Part shown: in pieces, positions 8,222 through 16,966 of the stretch
How positions within the stretch are numbered: the stretch's first letter is position 1
How the letters are laid out: every line of letters starts with the position of its first letter
Origin: Clostridiales bacterium
GTDB taxonomy: Bacteria; Bacillota; Clostridia; Oscillospirales; Oscillospiraceae
Direction: 5' to 3'
Assembly (NCBI GenBank): GCA_022764045.1
Contig: JALERU010000057.1
Span: 1-55,996, forward strand
Length of the DNA stretch: 55,996 nucleotides
Program-made: the position numbers and the translations under genes
The notes under the pieces: generated by a model
Told to the model about the DNA's origin: nothing
Databases searched by the model: none
The model's input: only the letters and a program-made list of their open reading frames with translations

Positions 8222-9658
8222 TTACCCCTCAAAAGAATACCGCAGGATGGGCGACCGGGCGGCCGTGACCTCGTCGGGACGGCCCACCGCACAGTCGTGG
8301 GGGGCGTGGTGGAGGCTTTCGGGATCGGTCTTGACCTCGGCCAGGATGTCCAGGAAGACCTGGGCGGCCTCGTCCAGAGTTTCGGGGCTCTCGGTCTCGG
8401 TGGGTTCCACCATGAGGGCCTCGTGGACGATGAGGGGGAAGTACATGGTTGGGGGATGGATGCCGAAGTCCAGCAGGCGCTTGGCCACGTCCATGGCGGT
8501 GACGCCGGTGTCGTGGGCCAGGCCCTGGAGGGTCATGACAAACTCGTGCATGCAAAGGGTGTTGTAAGACATGTCATAGTGGCCCATGAGCTTCTTCATC
8601 AGGTAGTTGGCGTTGAGGACCGCGCCGGCGGAAGCTTCGGGGATCCCCTCCTTGCCCAGGGTGAGGACATAGGTCAGGGCCTTCACCACCACCAGGAAGT
8701 TGCCATAGAAGCTCCGCACCTGACCCATGGTCTGCTGAGGCTCATACAGGGAGTAGACCCCGTTCTCCTCCTTCACCCGGGGGGAGGGCAGGAAGGGCTC
8801 CAGCATAGCCTTGCAGCCCACAGGGCCGCTGCCGGGGCCGCCGCCGCCGTGGGGGGTGGAGAAGGTCTTGTGCAGGTTCAGGTGGACGCAGTCAAAGCCC
8901 ATGTCGCCGGGGCGGACGTGGCCCATGACGGCGTTGAGGTTGGCGCCGTCGTAGTAGCACAGGCCGCCGGCGTCGTGGACGATCTGGGTGATCTCCAAAA
9001 TATTGGCGTCGAAGAGGCCCACGGTGTTGGGGTTGGTGAGCATCAGGCCGGCGGTGTCGGGGCCCACGGCCTTCCGCAGGGCGTCCAGATCCACCCCGCC
9101 CATCTCATTGGAGGGCACGGAGACCACCTTGAACCCTGCCATGGTGGCAGAGGCGGGATTGGTGCCGTGGGCGGAGTCGGGGACGATGATCTTGGTCCGG
9201 GCGGTGTCGCCCTTGGACTGGTGATACTTTCGGATGAGCAGCAGGCCGGTGTACTCGCCGTGGGCGCCGGCAGAGGGCTGGAAGGTCATGCCGTCCATGC
9301 CGGTGATTTCGCACAGGAGGGTTTCAGCGGTGCGGAGCACCTCCAGGGCGCCCTGCACGGTCTCGGCCGGCTGGAGGGGGTGGATCTGGGTGAAGCCGGG
9401 CAGGGCCGCGGCCTCCTCATTCACCCGGGGGTTATACTTCATGGTGCAGGAGCCCCGGGGGTAGAAGCCGTCGTTGACCCCGTGGGTCTGCTTGGCAAGC
9501 TCGGTGTAGTGCCGGCCCAAGTCGATCTCAGAGATCTCGGGCAGGCGGGGGGCCTCGGCCCGCAGCAGGCCCTGGTCAAAGGCGGCTGCCGGCACGTCGC
9601 AGGGGGGCAGCAGGGCGCTGCCCCGGCCGGAGCGGCTCCGTTCAAACAGCAGTTTCAT
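8222..9658 (-). CDS. gcvPB: Glycine dehydrogenase (decarboxylating) subunit 2
   Basis: PLP-bearing half of the two-subunit P protein, which decarboxylates glycine and passes aminomethyl to lipoyl-GcvH. The PLP lysine is Lys264 in HLNLHKTFSTPHGG. Other family segments are GSCTMKYNP, DSAHGTNPAS and the Gly-rich stretch after the lysine. Length (478 residues) fits GcvPB of Firmicutes and Thermotoga. The ATG overlaps the gcvPA stop in an ATGA, which suggests translational coupling and equal amounts of the two subunits. Confidence 0.95.
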   Translation of the reverse strand: MKLLFERSRSGRGSALLPPCDVPAAAFDQGLLRAEAPRLPEISEIDLGRHYTELAKQTHGVNDGFYPRGSCTMKYNPRVNEEAAALPGFTQIHPLQPAETVQGALEVLRTAETLLCEITGMDGMTFQPSAGAHGEYTGLLLIRKYHQSKGDTARTKIIVPDSAHGTNPASATMAGFKVVSVPSNEMGGVDLDALRKAVGPDTAGLMLTNPNTVGLFDANILEITQIVHDAGGLCYYDGANLNAVMGHVRPGDMGFDCVHLNLHKTFSTPHGGGGPGSGPVGCKAMLEPFLPSPRVKEENGVYSLYEPQQTMGQVRSFYGNFLVVVKALTYVLTLGKEGIPEASAGAVLNANYLMKKLMGHYDMSYNTLCMHEFVMTLQGLAHDTGVTAMDVAKRLLDFGIHPPTMYFPLIVHEALMVEPTETESPETLDEAAQVFLDILAEVKTDPESLHHAPHDCAVGRPDEVTAARSPILRYSFEG

Positions 9659-10971
9659 TTTCCCAGCACCTCCCCAATCACAGCGATGAGCTGATCCATG
9701 TCAGCCTTGGTGTTCAGCTCTGTACAGCACCACAGAATGCCGCCATCCACCGGCAGGCCGCCCAGGATGCCCTTGGCTTCCAAAGCGGCGGTGAGCTTCT
9801 CCGGCTCCACAGGGCAGTCGGTTAAAAATTCATGGAAGAAGGGTTTCTCCCCGCTGCGCAGAGAGAAGCCCAGCTTGGCCAGCTCTCCGGCCAGGTAGTG
9901 GGCGTGGGCGGCGCAGGTCTCGGCCACCTGCCGCAGGCCCCGGGGGCCCACAGCGGCCAGATAGACCGAGGCGGTCATGGCGCACAGGGCCTGGTTGGAG
10001 CAGATGTTGGAGGAGGCCTTCTCCCGGCGGATGTGCTGCTCCCGGGCCTGGAGGGTGAGCACGAAGCAGCGGCGGCCTTCGGCGTCGCTGGTCTGACCCA
10101 CGATCCGGCCGGGCAGTTTCCGCATCATGGCCTGCTTACAGGCCATGTAGCCCAGGTAGGGGCCGCCAAAGGACAGGGGCATGCCAAGGGGCTGGCCCTC
10201 GCCCACGGCGATATCCACGCCGTACTCCCCAGGGGTCTTCATAAGGCCCAGGGAGATGGGGTTGGCGCCCATGATGACCTTGGCGCCCGCCTCGTGGGCA
10301 GCGGCCACCAGGGCGTCCATGTCCTCCAGCACCCCGAAATAGTTGGGGCTCTGGACATAGACGGCGGCGGTTTCCTTGGTCAGCACAGACTTCAATGCCT
10401 CAGGGTCGGTGGCGCAGCCATCCACAGGCAGGATGGTCACGGGCACGTCCCGGCTTTCGCAATAGGTCTGGATCACGGCTAAGGTCTGGGGATCGGCTGC
10501 GCCGGAGACCACCACGCTGGAGCGCTTTCTCTCCTGGCACATAAAGATGGCCTCGGCCGCGGCGGTGGCCCCGTCATAGACGGAGGCGTTGGACACGTCC
10601 ATGCCGGTGAGCTCACAGATCTGCGTCTGATACTCAAAGATGGACTGGAGCACCCCCTGGCTGATCTCCGCCTGATAGGGGGTGTAGGCCGTCAGGAATT
10701 CCTCTTTCGAGGTCACCGTTTTCACGATGGAGGGAATATAGTGGCGATAAGCCCCGGCGCCCCGGAACACGCTCCGGAACACCCGGTTCTTCTCGGCCAG
10801 GTCGGCCATTTTTCGGCTAACCTCCAGCTCGCTCAGTCCCTCGGGCAGATCCAGGTCCTTTACCCGGACGGTCTCGGGGACCACGTCAAAGAGCTGATCG
10901 GTGGAGGTCAGGCCGATGGCCTGGAGCATGGCTTGCCGCTCTTCCCTGGTTGCGGGAATGTAGCTGCCCAT
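9655..10971 (-). CDS. gcvPA: Glycine dehydrogenase (decarboxylating) subunit 1
   Basis: The partner subunit of GcvPB in the P protein (438 residues), cytoplasmic. It begins with the usual MGSYIPATREERQAML and contains HYIPSIVKTV and QTQICELTGMDVSNASVYDG, all characteristic of GcvPA. It is a PLP-fold protein that lacks the cofactor lysine, as expected for this half. The longer upstream reading is out of keeping with the family and overlaps gcvH, so the start at 10971, one base after the gcvH stop, is chosen. It ends in an ATGA overlap with gcvPB. Confidence 0.95.
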   Translation of the reverse strand: MGSYIPATREERQAMLQAIGLTSTDQLFDVVPETVRVKDLDLPEGLSELEVSRKMADLAEKNRVFRSVFRGAGAYRHYIPSIVKTVTSKEEFLTAYTPYQAEISQGVLQSIFEYQTQICELTGMDVSNASVYDGATAAAEAIFMCQERKRSSVVVSGAADPQTLAVIQTYCESRDVPVTILPVDGCATDPEALKSVLTKETAAVYVQSPNYFGVLEDMDALVAAAHEAGAKVIMGANPISLGLMKTPGEYGVDIAVGEGQPLGMPLSFGGPYLGYMACKQAMMRKLPGRIVGQTSDAEGRRCFVLTLQAREQHIRREKASSNICSNQALCAMTASVYLAAVGPRGLRQVAETCAAHAHYLAGELAKLGFSLRSGEKPFFHEFLTDCPVEPEKLTAALEAKGILGGLPVDGGILWCCTELNTKADMDQLIAVIGEVLGK

Positions 10972-10972
10972 G

Positions 10973-11356
10973 TTATGCCTCCTCTGCTGCCACCACGGCC
11001 TCATAGGCCTCGGCGTCCAGGAGCTCCTCGCTGTCGCTGACCTCGGAAACCTTGATGAGCCAGGCGTCATAGGGGGCCTCGTTCACCTGGGCGGGGTCGT
11101 CCAGCAGGGCTTCGTTCACTGCGGTCACGGTGCCGGTGACGGGGGAGAAGACGTCGGAAACTGCCTTCACAGACTCCACGTCGGAGAAGGACTCGCCGGC
11201 AGTGACGCCGTCGCCCTCTTCGGGCAGGTTGATGAACACAATGTCACCCAGGGCGCTCTGGGCATAGTCCGTCAGGCCGATGGTGAAAACGCCATCCTCT
11301 TCCTTGATCCACTCGTGGGACTTGCTGTACTTCAGTTCGGCGGGAATGATAGACAT
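10973..11356 (-). CDS. gcvH: Glycine cleavage system H protein
   Basis: Lipoyl carrier that shuttles aminomethyl between the P, T and L proteins. The 127-residue protein has the lipoyl lysine Lys64 in [11 protein letters not shown], and HEWI near the N-terminus, as in all GcvH. An in-frame ATG five codons upstream overlaps the GGAGGAA that serves as ribosome binding site, so the start at 11356 is preferred. It is second in the operon, 70 bases after gcvT. Confidence 0.96.
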   Translation of the reverse strand: MSIIPAELKYSKSHEWIKEEDGVFTIGLTDYAQSALGDIVFINLPEEGDGVTAGESFSDVESVKAVSDVFSPVTGTVTAVNEALLDDPAQVNEAPYDAWLIKVSEVSDSEELLDAEAYEAVVAAEEA

Positions 11357-11426
11357 AGTGAGTTCCTCCATTTGTTGTGATAAATTGTTTGTTCCTTCTG
11401 TCGTAATATTCCTGACCTCAGGAAGA

Positions 11427-12515
11427 TTATTTGCCTCTGGTGTAGAAAGGCAGGGGGACGATCTTGGCCGCCACCTTGCGGCCGCGGACCTCCACTTCCA
11501 GTTCGGTGCCCTCGGCGGTGTATTCCGCGCCCACCAGAGCCATAGCGATGGCCTTGCCCAGATAGGGGCAGTGGGTCCCGGAGGTGGTCACACCGATCTT
11601 TTCCCCCTTCAGGAACACATCCTGATGCTCCCGGATGATGCCCCGGCCGGTGACCTCCAGGCCGATGCGAACCCGCTTGGGGGCACCGGCGGCCACCAGG
11701 GGCTCTCTGCCGATGAATTCTTCCTTGTTCAGCTTCACGCCAAAGTCCAGGCCGGCCTCCAGGGGGGTGATGGTCTCATCCATCTCGTGGCCGTACAGGG
11801 GCATGGCGGCCTCCAGGCGAAGGGTGTCACGGGCGCCCAGGCCACAGGGGATGAGGCCGAACTCCTCGCCGGTCTCCCGCAGCAGCTTCCACAGCTTGGG
11901 GGCGTCCTCGTTGGAGGTATAGATCTCATAGCCCAGCTCGCCGGTGTAGCCGGTGCGGGAGATCATGCACTTCATGCCCTGAATCTCCACATTGGGCAGG
12001 GCGGTGTAGTATCCCTTGGGGATCTGATCCTCGGGCAGCAGCTTCTTCAGGATGGCCGGGGCCTTGGGCCCCTGGAGGGCCAACTGGGCCACAGAGTCGG
12101 AGATGTCCTCGCACTTGGTGCCTTCCAGCACATTGGCGGCCATGTGGGCGTAGTCCTTCTCTCGGTTGGAGGCGTTGACCACCACCAGATAGGATTCCTC
12201 GCCGAACTTATAGACCACCAGGTCGTCGATGGTGCCGCCCTGGGCGTTGCACATCACGCCGTAGCGGACCTTGTTCACGGGCATGTTGGTGTAGTCGTTG
12301 GTGAGCAGATGGTTCAGGCTGGCCAGGGCGGTGGGGCCGGTGAAGAGGACCTCACCCATGTGGGAGACGTCGAAGAGGCCGGCCTGCTGCCGCACGGCCA
12401 TGTGCTCCTTGATGACGCCGGTGCCATACTGCACAGGCAGCAGGTAGCCGGCGAAGGGGACGATCTTGCCGCCCTCGGCCACGTGGGTATCATACAGAGG
12501 GGTTTTCCGTTCCAT
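11427..12515 (-). CDS. gcvT: Aminomethyltransferase (glycine cleavage T protein)
   Basis: Transfers the one-carbon unit from aminomethyl-GcvH to tetrahydrofolate, releasing ammonia. The 362-residue protein begins [16 protein letters not shown] and has family segments such as [32 protein letters not shown] and [13 protein letters not shown], with the C-terminal barrel domain present. The start follows AAAGGAG; upstream in-frame codons lie inside the riboswitch and are rejected. It is the first gene of the operon under glycine riboswitch control. Confidence 0.96.
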   Translation of the reverse strand: MERKTPLYDTHVAEGGKIVPFAGYLLPVQYGTGVIKEHMAVRQQAGLFDVSHMGEVLFTGPTALASLNHLLTNDYTNMPVNKVRYGVMCNAQGGTIDDLVVYKFGEESYLVVVNASNREKDYAHMAANVLEGTKCEDISDSVAQLALQGPKAPAILKKLLPEDQIPKGYYTALPNVEIQGMKCMISRTGYTGELGYEIYTSNEDAPKLWKLLRETGEEFGLIPCGLGARDTLRLEAAMPLYGHEMDETITPLEAGLDFGVKLNKEEFIGREPLVAAGAPKRVRIGLEVTGRGIIREHQDVFLKGEKIGVTTSGTHCPYLGKAIAMALVGAEYTAEGTELEVEVRGRKVAAKIVPLPFYTRGK

Positions 12516-12562
12516 AGTATTCGCTCCTTTTCCTTGCAACTCGCAATGCTTGTTTGGGACAA

Positions 12563-12612
12563 CAAAAAGCGGAGACACCATATTTGGACACATGCCAAAT
12601 ACCGTGCCTCCG
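12563..12612 (-). terminator. Riboswitch expression-platform terminator
   Basis: On the minus strand CGGAG..CAC..TATTTGG pairs with CCAAATA..GTG..CTCCG and is followed by CTTTTTG, directly after the second aptamer and before gcvT. The 5' arm overlaps the end of the aptamer, so glycine binding should prevent the hairpin and allow read-through, an ON switch. The mechanism is inferred from well-studied glycine switches. Confidence 0.8.
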
Positions 12613-12766
12613 TAATCTGACCTGAAAGATTCTCCGCCGGAGCGGATTGCCTCTTCGGTGCGTCCTTCGCTTTCCGGAGTCTCGTCAAAAACCGGTCCTT
12701 TTGCCTGAGAGTTTCCGCAGCCCCTTCGGCTCCGCATGTCACGGTATCTCCCGGTTTCATCATTCG
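12600..12766 (-). promoter_or_regulatory. Tandem glycine riboswitch
   Basis: On the minus strand two successive aptamers of the gcvT class are visible. Aptamer 1 (about 12766-12690) has GGGAGATACCG, GCCGAAGGGGC and the signature CTCTCAGGCAAAAGGAC. Aptamer 2 (about 12688-12603) has CACCGAAGAGGCAATCC and the variant TCTTTCAGGTCAGATTACGG. Tandem aptamers followed by a terminator upstream of gcvT are the classic arrangement. Confidence 0.92.
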
Positions 12767-12811
12767 AACTATATATGGTTATGGTGCTCACGTTGCGCTG
12801 GTTTCTTCCTT

Positions 12812-12840
12812 ATTATAATGACCACATTTTCCCCTGTCAA
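12812..12840 (-). promoter_or_regulatory. Promoter of the gcv operon
   Basis: Fully consensus on the minus strand: TTGACA (12840-12835), 17 bases, TATAAT (12817-12812), about 45 bases upstream of the riboswitch. Control is therefore likely to be mainly at the RNA level. Confidence 0.88.
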
Positions 12841-12907
12841 CGGATTTTTCCCAGAGAATGGAGACCGCAGAAAAGAAATCCTTGGATACATTATATATTG
12901 TAGCGCA

Positions 12908-12950
12908 CAAAAGCACCCCCGCCGGCAGTCACCGCAACGACCAGCGGGGG
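12908..12950 (-). terminator. Terminator after the small membrane protein
   Basis: On the minus strand CCCCCGC (12950-12944) pairs with GCGGGGG near 12919-12913, followed by TGCTTTTG. The loop is long, so it is a moderate candidate. Confidence 0.55.
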
Positions 12951-12965
12951 AATTTCCACATATTT

Positions 12966-13736
12966 TCAGATTTTCTCGCCCGGAAACAGCGCCTCCTGCC
13001 AGGCGTCCTGGCAGGGCAGCAGTGCCTTGGGGCCGGCATAGGTGACCTGAACCACCCTCTTGTCCCGCTGGTACAGCAGCACCTCTGCCTCCATGCTCTC
13101 GTCCCACCAGTAGAGGGCCTCCCCTTCCTGCCGGGGGCTGGCCCCCCGGCCCAAGGCTTCCTGGATGCGGCTTTCCGCCCAGGCCTCCGCCAGGGGCTGA
13201 CCCACAAATTCCCGGTAAAAGATATGGTACCACTCGCCACCCTGCCCGTCCTGGCGGAGGATCAGGCTGGCGGGAGAAAGCACCCCACGGTTTGTTATCA
13301 CAAATCCATCGAGATCCCCGGCCACGGGTAGCTGAACAGAAAAGTCAGGCTTCTCTTCCTCCATCTGTTCCATCAGGGGAAGCACCCCCTCGGACACATA
13401 GGGAGTCTGGTCCAGGTTCTTCCATCCATGAAAATCCTGATAGCCCCCCACGAGGAAGCAGACGCAGAACCCAATCAAAAACACCCGGCACCACACCCTT
13501 CTCTCCTGGGTGGGGTCCCCCTCTGCCGGCAGCCGGCGGTACAGGCGGAGCTCCAGCAGCCCAAAGGCCAGCAGGAAGCAAAGGGCCAGCACCCACCAGA
13601 GATTCCAGGCATCTCCCTCTTCCGCCAAAAAGACGAGAATTCCCAAGGAGAGCGCCGCCAGCAGGTAGCCTGCCAGCCACACGGCCGAAACCCCGATTGC
13701 CGCCACAGCGCAAATCCCCACAGCTTTTCTGTTCAT
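12966..13736 (-). CDS. Membrane protein of unknown function
   Basis: A 256-residue protein with three predicted membrane segments in its first 105 residues (about 8-36, 45-65 and 84-100) and a soluble C-terminal domain of about 150 residues rich in Trp and Tyr, probably extracytoplasmic. That domain has the segment FVGQPLAEAWAESRIQEAL. I do not recognise it. It is a single gene between the gcv operon and the TetR end of the fab operon, with no obvious functional link to either. Confidence 0.75.
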   Translation of the reverse strand: MNRKAVGICAVAAIGVSAVWLAGYLLAALSLGILVFLAEEGDAWNLWWVLALCFLLAFGLLELRLYRRLPAEGDPTQERRVWCRVFLIGFCVCFLVGGYQDFHGWKNLDQTPYVSEGVLPLMEQMEEEKPDFSVQLPVAGDLDGFVITNRGVLSPASLILRQDGQGGEWYHIFYREFVGQPLAEAWAESRIQEALGRGASPRQEGEALYWWDESMEAEVLLYQRDKRVVQVTYAGPKALLPCQDAWQEALFPGEKI

Positions 13737-13835
13737 AGGTCCCTCCTCATTTCATCCGCCGATTCACCAAAACCTCTTTTCCATTTGCACTCCTTTTTTG
13801 TTTATTTTACCAGACCCTTTCCCCCGCTGTCAACA

Positions 13836-13879
13836 AAAAGCACGCCGGCTGGCTCCATAGAGCCGCCCGGCGTGCTTTT
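13836..13879. terminator. Terminator of the fab operon
   Basis: AAAAGCACGCCGG pairs with CCGGCGTGCTTTT around an 18-base loop that is itself partly paired (GGCTC/GAGCC). A and T runs on both sides make it usable from both directions. It follows the TetR gene at the end of the fatty-acid operon. Confidence 0.85.
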
Positions 13880-13886
13880 CCAGTTT

Positions 13887-14471
13887 TCAAGGCAGCTCCA
13901 GCTCCCGCTGGATGCTGTCGTGGACAATTTGCAGGGTGTCGGGACCGTATTCCAGCTCCCCGTTGTCAAACTGAATGGCCGCCCCAAAGATCAGCGACCG
14001 GATCACATAGACCTTCCGCCGGCGGACCTCCGGGGGGATGGCGTTTTCCTCACAGTACCGCTGGATGAGCTGTTGGGTGGGGCTGCTCAGCTCTCCCCGC
14101 ATCTTGTGGTAGACGTTGTCAAACTCCTCGTCCTTCAGGGTGAGGATGGCCCGCAGGTGGGGGTTTTCCACCAAAAACTGCACGTATCCCGTGCTCATCT
14201 CCACAATCTGGGCCTTGGTGTCCCCCGCGTAGGTCTCCAGCAAAACCGTCTGCCGCTCCTTCCACTGGCCGTTGACATGCTCGATGACCGCGGCAATAAA
14301 CTCTTTTCGGTCCCCAAAGTGCTTGTAGGGGGCTCCGCAGGACACGCCACAGGTCTGGGCGATCCGGCGCATGGAAAAATCGGTCACCCCGTATCGGTTG
14401 ATCTCCGCGATCCCCGCCTCAATGAGCTCCTGACGGGTGTTGCGGCGCTTGGCTCTTGGCTGCTCTGCCAT
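13887..14471 (-). CDS. TetR/AcrR family transcriptional regulator
   Basis: A 194-residue DNA-binding repressor type. The N-terminal helix-turn-helix is clear at about residues 12-58 (EAGIAEINRYGVTDFSMRRI, then AQTCGVSCGAPYKHFGDR). The C-terminal ligand domain is of the usual length and unassigned. It starts 42 bases after the acyl-CoA synthetase gene and is followed by the terminator, so it is probably the last gene of the fab/acc operon. TetR proteins beside acyl-CoA synthetases often respond to acyl-CoA; this one may bind the palindrome at the operon's promoter, but that is inference. Confidence 0.9.
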   Translation of the reverse strand: MAEQPRAKRRNTRQELIEAGIAEINRYGVTDFSMRRIAQTCGVSCGAPYKHFGDRKEFIAAVIEHVNGQWKERQTVLLETYAGDTKAQIVEMSTGYVQFLVENPHLRAILTLKDEEFDNVYHKMRGELSSPTQQLIQRYCEENAIPPEVRRRKVYVIRSLIFGAAIQFDNGELEYGPDTLQIVHDSIQRELELP

Positions 14472-14513
14472 CTTCCTTCCCTCCTGCCAAAATTTGGCGA
14501 TGGGAAAGCATCC

Positions 14514-16142
14514 TTAGGTTCTCAGCTCGGTTTTTCGGATCTTCCCACTGATCGTTTTGGGCATAGCGGAAACAAACTCCATGGTGCGAATCCACTTATA
14601 CTCCGCCAGTCTGCTGTTGCAGAAGGCGCGGATTTCCCCCTCCAGCGCCCGGCTGGGTTCCCACCCCGCCCCCAGAACCACCACGGCCTTAATGGCCTGG
14701 CCCCGGAGGGGGTCCGGAACCCCCACCACGCCGCACTCCAGCACCGCTGGGTGCTCCATGAGGATGTTTTCCACTTCAAAGGGGCCCACACGAAAGCCGC
14801 CTGTCTTGATTATATCATCAAATCGCCCGTGAAACCAGTAGTAACCGTTCTCATCTTGCCAGGCCGCGTCGCCGGTGTGGTAGACGCCCCCTCGCCAGGC
14901 CTGCCTATAGAGGTCCGGCTCCCCCAGATAGTCCAGAAACAGACCCACAGGCTTGCCCTCTTCCGGAGGCAGCACCACCACCTCTCCGATCTCCCCCACC
15001 GGGGTGGGGCTTCCGTCAGGGTTTTGCAGCCCAATCCGGTACAGGGGGGAAGGCACGCCCATGGCCCCCTCCACCGGCTCCCAGCCCTGGAAGTTGGCCA
15101 GGAGAAGGGTGGTCTCGGTCTGGCCATAGCCCTCCAGCAGGGGCAGGCCCGTGGCCTGGGTGAATTTCCGAAAGACCTCCGGGTGGAGCTGCTCCCCGGC
15201 GGTGGCGGCGGCGCGAAGGGTGGGCATAGGGGGAATGCCCTTCCGCACCAGATACCGGTACACCGTGGGCGGGGCGCAGAAGGAGGTCACCCCATAGCGG
15301 TTGATGATCCCCACCAGCCGTTTTGGGTCAAAGTGGTCAAAGTCAAAGACCATCACTCCGGAGCCCACCAGCCACTGGCCGTAGATCTTGCCCCAGGAGG
15401 CCTTCCCCCAGCCGGTCTCGGCCACGGTGAAGTGCAGCCCGCCCTCCTGGGCCCGCTGCCAGTGCTTGGCGGTGACGATGTGGGCCAGGGGATAGGCAAA
15501 GTCGTGGACCACCCCCTTGGGATAGCCCGTGGTGCCGGAGGTAAAGTACAGCAGCATGGGGTCGGTAGCCAGGGTGGGCAGCCGTTCCAGGGTGTCCTCA
15601 GCCTCCTCCATGGCCTGGGTGAGATTTTCAAAACCGGGGACCTCCTCCTGGACCGTCCACAGCTTGCAGGCCAGGCCCGCCTGGGCCACCGCGCCGGCCA
15701 TCCGCTGGGGCACGCCGTCCTGGGGGGTGCAGACCACTCCCTGGACAGCGGTGCAGCCCAGCCGGTAGAGGATGTCCTCTTGGGTGAGCATATGGGTCAC
15801 CGGGATGAGGACGGCCCCCAGCTTGTGGAGGGCCACCGTCACAAACCAGTATTCATAGTGGCGTTTCAGGGCTACCATCACCTTGTCCCCCCGGCGGATG
15901 CCCGCCCGGCGGAAGACGTTGGCCGCCTGGTTGCTCCGGCGGCGGATATCCTGAAAGGTAAACTGGGCCTCCCGGCCCCGGTCGTCGCACCAGACCATCG
16001 CCCGCTGCTCCGGGGCCAGGCGGGCCATCACGTCCACCACGTCGTAGCCAAAGTTGAAGTCCGGGGGATAGTCCAGCCGAACCTGGGTCAGCCGCCCCTT
16101 CTCATCGAAGGTCTCCCGGCAGTAGGTTTCATAAACGTGCAT
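14514..16142 (-). CDS. Acyl-CoA synthetase (AMP-forming)
   Basis: Member of the ANL adenylating superfamily, 542 residues. It activates a carboxylic acid with ATP to acyl-AMP, then acyl-CoA. Seen: the P-loop FTSGTTGYPKG (about 200-210), YGQTETTLL, HTGDAAWQDENGYYWFHGR and FDDIIKTGGFRVGPFEVE, and the C-terminal catalytic Lys534 in ISGKIRK. The pattern is closest to medium-chain acyl-CoA synthetases; the chain length is not readable. The start follows AAGGAAGG; the longer upstream frame runs into accA and is rejected. It lies 11 bases after accA, an unusual partner for a fab/acc operon that normally ends with accA. Confidence 0.88.
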   Translation of the reverse strand: MHVYETYCRETFDEKGRLTQVRLDYPPDFNFGYDVVDVMARLAPEQRAMVWCDDRGREAQFTFQDIRRRSNQAANVFRRAGIRRGDKVMVALKRHYEYWFVTVALHKLGAVLIPVTHMLTQEDILYRLGCTAVQGVVCTPQDGVPQRMAGAVAQAGLACKLWTVQEEVPGFENLTQAMEEAEDTLERLPTLATDPMLLYFTSGTTGYPKGVVHDFAYPLAHIVTAKHWQRAQEGGLHFTVAETGWGKASWGKIYGQWLVGSGVMVFDFDHFDPKRLVGIINRYGVTSFCAPPTVYRYLVRKGIPPMPTLRAAATAGEQLHPEVFRKFTQATGLPLLEGYGQTETTLLLANFQGWEPVEGAMGVPSPLYRIGLQNPDGSPTPVGEIGEVVVLPPEEGKPVGLFLDYLGEPDLYRQAWRGGVYHTGDAAWQDENGYYWFHGRFDDIIKTGGFRVGPFEVENILMEHPAVLECGVVGVPDPLRGQAIKAVVVLGAGWEPSRALEGEIRAFCNSRLAEYKWIRTMEFVSAMPKTISGKIRKTELRT

Positions 16143-16153
16143 ACATCCCTTCC

Positions 16154-16966
16154 TTATTTCACGCCCAGTAAGGGCGGACTCTCCAGGGTTTTGGGCCGCC
16201 CAAAGGCCCGGAAGCGGGCATAGCGGCGGGAAAGGAGGTCGGGCTGGCCCAGGAGCAGGTGGAGCTCCTTTTCCAGCCGGTCGGCCAGCAGGCCATAAAA
16301 GGCGGGCTGACCCAGCTCCCGCTCGGGGAGGATCTTCTCGATGATCCCCAGGGCCAAGGCGTCCCGGGCGGTGAGCCGCAGGCACTGAGCGGCCTCGTCG
16401 GCCTTGCCCGCGTCCTTCCAGAGGATGCTGGCGCAGCCCTCGGGAGAGATCACCGAGTAGACGGCGTTCTCCAGCATCCACACCCGGTCGGCCACTGACA
16501 GGGCCAGAGCCCCGCCGCTGCCTCCCTCCCCGATGAGCAGGGTAATCACCGGGGTGTTCAGGCCCATCATCTCCATGAGGTTCGTGGCAATGGCCTGGCC
16601 TTGCCCTCGCTCCTCAGCCCCGATGCCGCAGTAGGCCCCGGAGGTATCCACAAAGCACAGGACCGGCCGGTGAAACTTCTCCGCCTGCTTCATCAGGCGC
16701 AGAGCCTTGCGGTAGCCCTCGGGGTGGGGGGCCCCGAAGGACCGGGCCGCCCGCTCCTTGGCGGTGTGGCCCTTTTCGATGGCGAGGAAGGTCACCGGAA
16801 TGCCCCGGAAATGACCCACGCCCCCCACAATGGCCCCGTCGTCCCCATAGCAGCGGTCTCCATGAAGTTCAAAAAAGTCTCCGCACAGGTTTTGGATATA
16901 GTCCAGGCCCGTGGGCCGCTTGTTGGCCCGGGCCAGTTTGACGGTGTCATAGGCTGGTGTACTCAT
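16154..16966 (-). CDS. accA: Acetyl-CoA carboxylase carboxyltransferase subunit alpha
   Basis: Forms with AccD the carboxyltransferase that moves CO2 from biotin to acetyl-CoA to give malonyl-CoA. The 270-residue protein starts at about RANKRPTGLDYIQNLC and shows ELHGDRCYGDD, GIPVTFLAIEKGHTAKE, FVDTSGAYCGIGAEERGQ and GEGGSGGALALSVADRV, all typical AccA. It is shorter than E. coli AccA because the N-terminal helical extension is reduced, as in many Firmicutes. Its start overlaps the accD stop by 4 bases. Confidence 0.95.
   Translation of the reverse strand: MSTPAYDTVKLARANKRPTGLDYIQNLCGDFFELHGDRCYGDDGAIVGGVGHFRGIPVTFLAIEKGHTAKERAARSFGAPHPEGYRKALRLMKQAEKFHRPVLCFVDTSGAYCGIGAEERGQGQAIATNLMEMMGLNTPVITLLIGEGGSGGALALSVADRVWMLENAVYSVISPEGCASILWKDAGKADEAAQCLRLTARDALALGIIEKILPERELGQPAFYGLLADRLEKELHLLLGQPDLLSRRYARFRAFGRPKTLESPPLLGVK

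Noticed and set aside
12516..12791. Extended N-terminus of GcvT
   Set aside because: The open frame upstream is the glycine riboswitch and its terminator; GcvT similarity and a good RBS begin at 12515.
13428..16223. 931-residue plus-strand open frame
   Set aside because: Antisense shadow of the membrane protein, TetR and acyl-CoA synthetase genes; it crosses the terminator at 13836-13879 and has no domain.
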